Part shown: positions 33,633 through 39,529 of the stretch, piece after piece
How the letters are laid out: the number at the start of each line of letters is the position of its first letter
Position numbering within the stretch: the stretch's first letter is position 1
From: JALOTE01 sp031422195
Lineage (GTDB): Bacteria > Pseudomonadota > Alphaproteobacteria > Rhizobiales > Rhizobiaceae
DNA length: 39,529 nucleotides
Assembly (NCBI GenBank): GCA_031422195.1
Contig: JANOPZ010000006.1
Coordinates: 1-39,529 of the forward strand
Direction: 5' to 3'
Translations under genes and position numbers: made by a program
The notes under the pieces: model-generated
What the model was told of the DNA's origin: nothing
What the model saw: only the letters and a program-made list of their open reading frames with translations
The model's database searches: none

Positions 33633-34526
33633 ATGATTGCCGAATTAATTGATGGCAAGGCCATTGCTGAAGACGTCATTCGCAAGGTGAAAGCGGCGTC
33701 CGATCAGCTGAAAGCCAACAAAAACATAACGCCCGGCTTGGCAGTTGTAATCGTTGGTGAAGACCCCGCCAGCCACGTTTATGTGGGTGCCAAAGGCCGC
33801 AAAGCCAAAGAGTGCGGCTTTAATTCCATTCAGCGCACATTGGCTGCCGATGTTTCTCAAAGCGAACTTGCTGCTTTGATTACTGAATTAAATGCAGACC
33901 CTGCTATTCATGGAATTCTGGTGCAGTTGCCCTTGCCTAAGGGCTTTGATCAGGAAGCTATCGTTCAATCGATCCGGCCTGAAAAAGATGTTGACGGGTT
34001 AACCTTTGTAAACGCTGGTAAGTTGGCCTCAGGTGATTTCGCCACTGGTCTTGCCCCCTGCACACCTGCCGGATCAATGGTGATGGTGAAGCGAAAACAC
34101 GGCAATGATCTATCCGGGTTAACAGCCGTTGTTATTGGCCGCTCGAATTTATTTGGCAAACCGATGGGGCAGCTTTTGCTGGCGCACAATGCCACTGTAA
34201 CTATGGCGCATAGCCGCACTCAAAATTTAGCCGAAGTTTGCCGCACAGCCGATATTTTAGTGGCCGCAGTTGGGCGGCCTCAAATGGTCAAAGCTGATTG
34301 GGTAAAGCCTGGCGCAACTGTTATCGATGTCGGAATAAACCGAATTGAAGGGGAAGCAGGAAAATCCAAAATCGTTGGCGACGTTCACTTTGCGGAAGTG
34401 GCAGCAACCGCTGGTGCAATCACGCCGGTGCCAGGAGGTGTTGGCCCAATGACAATTGCAATGCTGATGGCCAATACACTGATCGCAGCTTGCCGTGCCA
34501 CTGGAGTGGAAGCGCCGGGTTTTTGA
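33633..34526 (+). CDS. folD: Bifunctional methylenetetrahydrofolate dehydrogenase / methenyl-THF cyclohydrolase FolD
   Basis: 297 residues. Conserved pieces run in order: VGEDPASHVYVGAKGRKAKE with Y (YVGAKGRK, the tyrosine and lysine of the active site), LVQLPLPKGFD, PEKDVDGLTFVNAGKL, PCTPAGSMVM, the NADP-binding VVIGRSNLFGKPMGQLLL, VIDVGINRIEG and ITPVPGGVGPMTIAML. It interconverts one-carbon units on tetrahydrofolate in the cytoplasm. GGGGTAA precedes the ATG. It stands alone and its stop lies two bases from the convergent oxidase gene. Confidence 0.96.
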   Translation: MIAELIDGKAIAEDVIRKVKAASDQLKANKNITPGLAVVIVGEDPASHVYVGAKGRKAKECGFNSIQRTLAADVSQSELAALITELNADPAIHGILVQLPLPKGFDQEAIVQSIRPEKDVDGLTFVNAGKLASGDFATGLAPCTPAGSMVMVKRKHGNDLSGLTAVVIGRSNLFGKPMGQLLLAHNATVTMAHSRTQNLAEVCRTADILVAAVGRPQMVKADWVKPGATVIDVGINRIEGEAGKSKIVGDVHFAEVAATAGAITPVPGGVGPMTIAMLMANTLIAACRATGVEAPGF

Positions 34527-34528
34527 GA

Positions 34529-35821
34529 TCAAACCCGATCTAAAAAAGCAAACCAACTGAGCGCAAAAAACAACAGGGGTTTACGAAAAGTTTGCCCGCC
34601 GGGAAACGCCGGTATTTTCAGTTCTCGAAATGCTGTCAAGCGGTCGCGGTTGCCAGCAATGGCGTCAGCATAAAGCTTACCACAGAAGTTTGATAGCATC
34701 ACCCCATGGCCCGAATAGCCGCCAATCGATGTAACGCCCGGCATCACATCACGCACAAACGGTGTTCGCGGAACAGTAATGCCAACCGACCCGCCCCAAG
34801 AATGAGTGATCTCCACATCTGATAATGAGGGATAGATTTCGGCAATCTGACGGCGAATATGGATAGAAATATCGCTTGGCGCATCCGCTGTATAAGCCTC
34901 ACGCCCGCCAAAAAGCAGGCGGTTGTCCTTTGTTTTGCGGAAATAGCGCACCACAAACCGGCTATCATCAACGCTTTCTTTGGCGGATAAAACGTTCAAA
35001 TCATCTGGCAATGGCGCCGTAGCGCCGATAAACGACCGGATCGGCATGATGTGCGCTGATGTCACTTTTTCCAGCCCGTCATTATAGGCATTGGTGGCAA
35101 TCAAGCAGCGCTCGGCTGTAATGGTGCCTAAAGGCGTAGTGACAAGCGTCTTTGATCCACGCTTCTCAATTTTTGTAGCAGGCGTCATCTCATGCAATTT
35201 CGCGCCCGCTAACGCTGCGACTTTTGCCGTGCCGATCAGAAGTTTCAGTGGGTGGATATGCCCTGTTTTGGCATCTCGCACGCCGCAATAGTAATGGTCG
35301 GAACCAAGGCGTGCCGCGGTTTCCTGCCGATCCATAAAGGTCAAATGGGGGTACCCGAATTTATGCATCGCTTCAGCATGTGCGCGGTAAGCTTTGGCGT
35401 AACGTGGCTTATGGGCAGTGGAAATATGGCCCTCGACATATTCAATGTCGAGTTGATGCGTGGTTGCAAAACCCAGCAAATGGGCTTTGGCCTCTTCAGC
35501 CAGGTCAAACAGAATTTTGGCGCGCGCAAAACCAAGTTTGCCTGCCGTGTCGTCGGCCCACTCGCGCTGGCCTGTGCCAAGCTGGCCGCCATTGCGCCCC
35601 GATGCTCCATCACCAAATTTATTACTATCAATCAAACAAACCGAAGCGCCCATTTTAGCCAAATGATAGGCTGCGGAAAGCCCCGTAAAGCCCCCACCAA
35701 TAATTGCAACATCGCATGTTACAACACCCTCAAGTGCAACATATTCTGGCCGGTCTGGAGTGCTGGCCTGATACCAACTGATACCGGGTGCGATTTTACT
35801 TTGTGCGAGCATTTCGTTCAT
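34529..35821 (-). CDS. FAD-dependent amine oxidoreductase, PuuB-like (gamma-glutamylputrescine oxidase type)
   Basis: 430 residues, DAO family. FAD-binding Rossmann motif CDVAIIGGGFTGLSAAYHLA at about 36-55, then SGRNGGQLGTGQREWAD, the GRNGGQ motif shared by PuuB and related oxidases, and late SWGGSVGITVPRTPFV and GGYSGHGVMLSNFCGKLYAD for the flavin and substrate. By family it oxidises an N-glutamylated amine to an aldehyde. The start at 35821 overlaps the stop of the glutamine synthetase-like gene as ATGA, so the two proteins are made together. A GTG further up (35851) is less likely. Confidence 0.88.
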   Translation of the reverse strand: MNEMLAQSKIAPGISWYQASTPDRPEYVALEGVVTCDVAIIGGGFTGLSAAYHLAKMGASVCLIDSNKFGDGASGRNGGQLGTGQREWADDTAGKLGFARAKILFDLAEEAKAHLLGFATTHQLDIEYVEGHISTAHKPRYAKAYRAHAEAMHKFGYPHLTFMDRQETAARLGSDHYYCGVRDAKTGHIHPLKLLIGTAKVAALAGAKLHEMTPATKIEKRGSKTLVTTPLGTITAERCLIATNAYNDGLEKVTSAHIMPIRSFIGATAPLPDDLNVLSAKESVDDSRFVVRYFRKTKDNRLLFGGREAYTADAPSDISIHIRRQIAEIYPSLSDVEITHSWGGSVGITVPRTPFVRDVMPGVTSIGGYSGHGVMLSNFCGKLYADAIAGNRDRLTAFRELKIPAFPGGQTFRKPLLFFALSWFAFLDRV

Positions 35822-37266
35822 ACATTCAGCAAGAGATATTCCCGCTCCCACGGGCTTATCACCTGCATAAATGTTTCAAATTCGCCGCGCTTTACACCGC
35901 AATATGTGGTGACAAACTCTTTGCCCAAAATATCATGAACAGCCGTTTCCTGTTCAAGCAAAGCCACCGCCTCAAGCAGCGAGCGCGGCAAAGCTATTTC
36001 ACCCCGGTTGGCAGAAGTGGCGGTCGGACTGGAAGGCACAATCGATTTCACCATTCCTAAATATCCCGCTGCAAGAGAAGCTGCTAGCGCCAGATAAGGG
36101 TTGGCGTCAGATGAAGGCAGGCGGTTTTCAACGCGGCGCGCTACAGCATCTGAATGCGGCACACGAAACGCTGTCGTACGGTTATCATAACCCCAAGCCG
36201 TGTTCACGGGACAGGACATGCCGGGTGCCAAGCGGCGATAAGAATTCACATAAGGTGCCATCATGACCAGCATTTTCGGGACATAAACCTGCATGCCGCC
36301 AATAAAATATTTGAACGCTTCGCTTTCCGTGCCGTCTTTATTGGAAAAAATATTCTTGCCTGTTCGCTTATCCAAAATCGATTGGTGAATATGCATCGCT
36401 GAACCCGCAACGCCCTGAATGGGTTTTGCCATGAATGTCGCATAAATATCGTGTTTTAGGGCGGCTTCCCGAATGGTCCGCTTGAACATGAAGACTTGAT
36501 CGGCCAACTCCAGCGGATCGCCGTGGCGCAGGTTAATTTCAAGCTGCGCCGGGCCGTCTTCATGGATCAATGTATCGATCTCGAGACCTTGTTCTTCAGA
36601 AAAATGATAAATATCGTCGATCAGTTCATCGAACTCATTGATGCCTGCAATTGAATAGGCATTACCGGCTGAAATCGCCCGGCCTGAGCGCCCGATTGGC
36701 GGTTGTAACGGGTAATCTGGGTCGGCGTTTTTGGCGACCAGATAAAACTCAATTTCCGGTGCAACAACCGGCTTCAGCCCGGCGTCGTCATAAAGCTTCA
36801 TGACACGGCGTAGCACATTGCGCGGGGTGTAGCCGACAGGTTCACCGCGCTGGTTGACAATATCACAAATGACTTGAGCCGTCTTATCAGTTTCCCAAGG
36901 CACAGCCGAAAGCGTTGATAAATCTGGTACAAGTTTCAAATCGCCATCATTCGGGTCGAGTTTGAAATCTTCGGTTTCATCCGGGTATTCGCCTGAAATC
37001 GTCTGATGAAACACCGCCGACGGCAAGGACAAGGCGGTATTAGAGGTAAATTTCGAAGCCGGCATCATTTTGCCGCGCGGCACACCAGCCAGATCGGGTG
37101 TGATGCATTCAATATCCTCAATCTTGCGGACAGCCAGCCATTGTTTGACCTGGTCCCAATTTTCAACCCCTCGAAGCGAATCCAGAAATTTCTTTGGCGT
37201 TGCACCACCGCGAACATTTGAAGCTGTTGCGGGTTTAAGCGTTGTTTTGATGGGCAATTGGGTCAT
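35818..37266 (-). CDS. Glutamine synthetase family protein, PuuA-like (gamma-glutamylpolyamine synthetase type)
   Basis: 482 residues. The beta-grasp N-terminal part (ECITPDLAGVPRGKMMPASKF) and catalytic part are those of the GS family: VAPEIEFYLVAKN with the metal glutamates, HEDGPAQLEINLRHGDPLEL, GSAMHIHQSIL with the ammonia/ATP histidine region, and NSYRRLAPG plus NRTTAFRVP for the phosphate and adenylate region. The GKMMP and N-terminal length fit PuuA-like enzymes, which glutamylate putrescine or other amines rather than ammonia. Operon with a PuuB-like oxidase supports that. The real substrate is not shown. Sixty bases separate it from the condensing enzyme gene. Confidence 0.87.
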   Translation of the reverse strand: MTQLPIKTTLKPATASNVRGGATPKKFLDSLRGVENWDQVKQWLAVRKIEDIECITPDLAGVPRGKMMPASKFTSNTALSLPSAVFHQTISGEYPDETEDFKLDPNDGDLKLVPDLSTLSAVPWETDKTAQVICDIVNQRGEPVGYTPRNVLRRVMKLYDDAGLKPVVAPEIEFYLVAKNADPDYPLQPPIGRSGRAISAGNAYSIAGINEFDELIDDIYHFSEEQGLEIDTLIHEDGPAQLEINLRHGDPLELADQVFMFKRTIREAALKHDIYATFMAKPIQGVAGSAMHIHQSILDKRTGKNIFSNKDGTESEAFKYFIGGMQVYVPKMLVMMAPYVNSYRRLAPGMSCPVNTAWGYDNRTTAFRVPHSDAVARRVENRLPSSDANPYLALAASLAAGYLGMVKSIVPSSPTATSANRGEIALPRSLLEAVALLEQETAVHDILGKEFVTTYCGVKRGEFETFMQVISPWEREYLLLNV

Positions 37267-37326
37267 GAAGCACCGGTTTGTGATGCATGACTATAAGGTG
37301 AGAAATGATCAATTGGGAAGGGGGGG

Positions 37327-38445
37327 TTAGGCTTTCCGCACAATGATGCTGCCAACGGAATAGCCAGCGCCAAATGAACAAATGACACCCAAATCGCCAG
37401 CTTTCAAATCATCTGAAAACTGCGAGAATGCAATTATTGAACCAGCCGATGACGTGTTGGCATAATCTTGCAAAATATTTGGCTGTTCATGGCGCAAAGG
37501 TTCGCGGCCCAAAACACGTGAACCAATCATATCATTCATGCCTTTATTGGCTTGGTGCAGCCAAAGGCGCTTTAGATCTGTCGGCAAAATGTGTTCGGCG
37601 GCCAAATGATTTTGAATAAGCTCCGCCACCATGGGCACCACCTGTTTGAAAACCTTGCGGCCTTCCTGCTTAAACAACATGTCGCGGTTATCACCCATGG
37701 CACCAACGCGCGTGCGGCGCAAAAAACCATTATTATTGCGGATGTTATTTGAAAACTCGGTCGAAAGCCGTGTTGAGACAATTTCAAACCCGGCGGTAGC
37801 CTCATCGCCGCGTTCTAACACAACCGCTGTACAAACATCGCCAAAGATAAAGTGGCAGTCGCGGTCACGCCATTCCAAATGGGCTGAACAAATCTCAGGG
37901 TTAACCATCAGCACGCGGCGGGCAGTTCCAGCACGGATCATATCAGCTGCAACCGTCATTCCAAATGTGGCAGATGAGCAGGCGACATTCATATCAAATG
38001 CAAACCCACCGGCCTCAATCGCTTTTTGCACTTCGATAGCGATGGCAGGGTAAGCGCGTTCATGGTTCGAGGCAGCGCAAATGATTGCGTCGATCTGAGA
38101 CGCTTCAACACCAGCCATCGCCAATGCCTTACCAGAGGCATCAACGGCCATTTCAGCCATTACTGAAATCTCATCATCATTTCGCAAAGGAAGTAAGGGA
38201 TGCATAACGGCGGGATCAAGAACGCCGGATTTGTTCAAGACAAAACGACGCTCAATCCCTGAGGCCTTAAAAATAAATTCAGATGATGAGTGCGCAATGG
38301 CAGCCCTCATGCCCGATAAAATCGCGTCTTGGTTGGATGCGTTTTCAATATCTGCAAAAGTGTTAAATGCCGCTACCAATTCATCGTTGGAAATCGATTG
38401 TTCCGGCGTAAAAACGCCGGTCCCAGTGATGTGAACTTTAACCAA
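37327..38445 (-). CDS. KAS III-like beta-ketoacyl synthase (FabH-related)
   Basis: 372 residues from a TTG start at 38445. The frame can be opened at an ATG at 38514, but that lies inside the SDR gene, and GGGAGG stands six bases before the TTG, with the family's opening VKVHITGTGVFTPEQSISN right after it. Thiolase fold with the Cys-His-Asn triad: C156 in MNVACSSATFGM, H297 in LWLHQANKGMND and N330 in YANTSSAGSI. It is longer than FabH (about 320) with an extra stretch at residues 30-75. It would condense an acyl thioester with a malonyl carrier. Inside an amine-breakdown operon a fatty acid starter role seems unlikely; the true reaction is unknown. Confidence 0.85.
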   Translation of the reverse strand: MVKVHITGTGVFTPEQSISNDELVAAFNTFADIENASNQDAILSGMRAAIAHSSSEFIFKASGIERRFVLNKSGVLDPAVMHPLLPLRNDDEISVMAEMAVDASGKALAMAGVEASQIDAIICAASNHERAYPAIAIEVQKAIEAGGFAFDMNVACSSATFGMTVAADMIRAGTARRVLMVNPEICSAHLEWRDRDCHFIFGDVCTAVVLERGDEATAGFEIVSTRLSTEFSNNIRNNNGFLRRTRVGAMGDNRDMLFKQEGRKVFKQVVPMVAELIQNHLAAEHILPTDLKRLWLHQANKGMNDMIGSRVLGREPLRHEQPNILQDYANTSSAGSIIAFSQFSDDLKAGDLGVICSFGAGYSVGSIIVRKA

Positions 38446-38479
38446 CGCCCGCCTCCCGCAGAGATACAACGCCTTGTAG

Positions 38480-39241
38480 TCAGATACAGCGCCCGCCGTC
38501 CACTTCCAAAGCAACGCCCGTGATCAGCGAGGCTTCATCAGACACCAAAAACAGCGCGGCGTTAGCGATATCTTCAGGTGTTGAAAACCGCCCCAAGGGA
38601 ATAACAGCTTTGAATTTGGACCTGATTTCCGGCGTGTCTTCACCCATGAAGGTAGCCAGCATCCCGGTTTCACCTGCTACCGGGCAAAGGCAATTCACAC
38701 GGATGTTTTTAGGCGCAAGTTCAACGGCCATAGATTTGGTGGCGGTGATCACCCAGCCTTTGGACGCATTATACCAGGTGAGGCCAGGCCGCGGACGCAG
38801 ACCAGCCGTTGAAGCTGTCGATAAGATCACGCCGCCGCCTTGGCTTTCAAAATGCGGCAGCAAGGCCAAAGTCGAATGATAGATTGATTTCATGTTGACG
38901 GCTGAAATCAAATCAAACGTTTCCTCATCAACATGCTCAAGTGGCCCATTACGATGCGAAAAACCGGCATTATTAACCATGATATCCACGCGGCCATAAG
39001 CGCTGACAGCGCGCTCCACCATACGTTCAGTTTCATCGCGCCGTGCTACATCAGCCAGAACTGCAATGGCCTTCCCACCCGCGGCAACAATCGTTTTAGC
39101 AACATGATTTGCTGTTTTTGCATTGATGTCAGCGCAAACAAGCAGAGCGCCTTCTTCCGCAAATCGCCGCGCCATGCCCTCGCCAAAGCCAGAGCCCGCG
39201 CCAGTGATAATAGCAACTTTGCCAGAAAGTCGTTTGGTCAT
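38480..39241 (-). CDS. Short-chain dehydrogenase/reductase
   Basis: 253 residues, classical SDR. Cofactor motif TGAGSGFG at 13-20, ADV-type adenine contact in VLADVARRDE, NNAG at 90-93, catalytic serine in STASTAG (141-147), Y157 and K161 in WYNASKGW. The C-terminal VDGGRCI closes the fold. An aspartate after the second strand (CADIN) favours NAD+ over NADP+. It lies 15 bases from the aldehyde dehydrogenase gene and 34 from the KAS III-like gene, in one leftward transcript. Substrate unknown, perhaps a hydroxyacyl or amino alcohol intermediate. Confidence 0.9.
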   Translation of the reverse strand: MTKRLSGKVAIITGAGSGFGEGMARRFAEEGALLVCADINAKTANHVAKTIVAAGGKAIAVLADVARRDETERMVERAVSAYGRVDIMVNNAGFSHRNGPLEHVDEETFDLISAVNMKSIYHSTLALLPHFESQGGGVILSTASTAGLRPRPGLTWYNASKGWVITATKSMAVELAPKNIRVNCLCPVAGETGMLATFMGEDTPEIRSKFKAVIPLGRFSTPEDIANAALFLVSDEASLITGVALEVDGGRCI

Positions 39242-39256
39242 ATTAAGATACCATTC

Positions 39257-39529
39257 TCAATTATGCTTAAACACAATCGTCTTAACCGCGCTCATATCGA
39301 TTAATCCTGCTATCCCCTTTTCGCGCCCATGGCCAGATTTGCCAAACCCGCCAAACGGCAATTCAACGCCGCCGCCTGCACCATAGGCATTCACATAAAC
39401 TTGGCCCGCCCGGACGCGTTTGGCAACACGGTGCTGGCGTGCGCCATCTAACGTCCAAACGCCTGCAACCAAACCAAATGGTGTTGAATTGGCCAAACGT
39501 ATAGCATCAACCTCATCGTCAAACGGCAT
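39257..39529 (-). CDS. Aldehyde dehydrogenase, C-terminal part (runs off the right edge)
   Basis: The visible 90 residues are the end of an NAD(P)+ aldehyde dehydrogenase: EVDAIRLANSTPFGLVAGVW, AKRVRAGQVYVNAYGAGGGV, then ELPFGGFGKSGHGREKGIAG with the conserved PFGGFGKSG.GRE signature, and a closing strand TIVFKHN. The catalytic cysteine and the cofactor domain lie beyond 39529. In this operon it would oxidise the aldehyde made by the PuuB-like oxidase, by analogy with PuuC. The window cuts it mid-gene, so its start is not seen. Confidence 0.92.
   Translation of the reverse strand: MPFDDEVDAIRLANSTPFGLVAGVWTLDGARQHRVAKRVRAGQVYVNAYGAGGGVELPFGGFGKSGHGREKGIAGLIDMSAVKTIVFKHN

Noticed and set aside
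37327..38445. KAS III-like gene as the housekeeping fabH
   Set aside because: It is longer than FabH, not next to plsX or other fatty acid genes, and lies in an amine-breakdown operon; housekeeping role judged unlikely but not excluded.

Overview
The window looks like chromosome from an alphaproteobacterium of the order Hyphomicrobiales (Rhizobiales). The reasons are a fructose-type frcR/frcBCAK locus laid out as in Sinorhizobium, a sitABCD manganese importer preceded by two Mur-type operators, and a GumC/Wzz protein with a proline-rich tail of rhizobial type. Base composition is moderate and the genus cannot be named from sequence alone.

Left edge (1-2959): the end of an integrated genomic island. 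It holds a cut-off gene tail with a DGGRDA motif, an AlpA-like regulator, a Fic (AMP-transferase) protein with its own inhibitory motif, and a P4-type tyrosine integrase. Just behind the integrase lies the 3' part of a tRNA-Phe gene, from the anticodon loop to CCA, without its 5' half. This is best read as the distal att repeat, so the backbone starts at about 2960.

2960-7023: a gene-free stretch with a strong inverted repeat, a DEAD-box RNA helicase with a DbpA-like RNA-binding tail, the wreck of a GNAT acetyltransferase, and an MFS transporter that may be the last gene of the sugar operon.

7086-12684: a sugar uptake locus. frcB, frcC, frcA and frcK (binding protein, permease, ATPase, kinase) run leftward, with a terminator-like hairpin between frcB and frcC. 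The ROK regulator frcR and an RbsD/FucU-type mutarotase run rightward from the shared control region.

12685-16380: sitABCD, a manganese (possibly also iron) ABC importer with two matching operators in its leader.

16451-23564: a purine breakdown operon, xdhA-xdhB-xdhC-puuD-guaD. It covers guanine to xanthine (GuaD), xanthine to urate (XdhAB, matured by XdhC) and urate to 5-hydroxyisourate (PuuD, with a fused cytochrome c). The later ureide enzymes are not here. proC follows, convergent.

24436-33530: a surface polysaccharide cluster with an O-antigen ligase/polymerase-like protein, GT2, GT4 and WecG-type glycosyltransferases, a DUF6492-like protein, a Wzx-type flippase and a GumC/Wzz chain-length protein. 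The last carries about ten 15-bp in-frame repeats in its tail. No priming transferase or BY-kinase is present.

33633-39529: folD, then a leftward operon that enters from beyond the right edge: aldehyde dehydrogenase (partial), SDR, a KAS III-like condensing enzyme with a TTG start, a PuuA-type glutamine synthetase and a PuuB-type FAD oxidase. This resembles gamma-glutamylated amine (putrescine-like) breakdown with two unexpected passengers.
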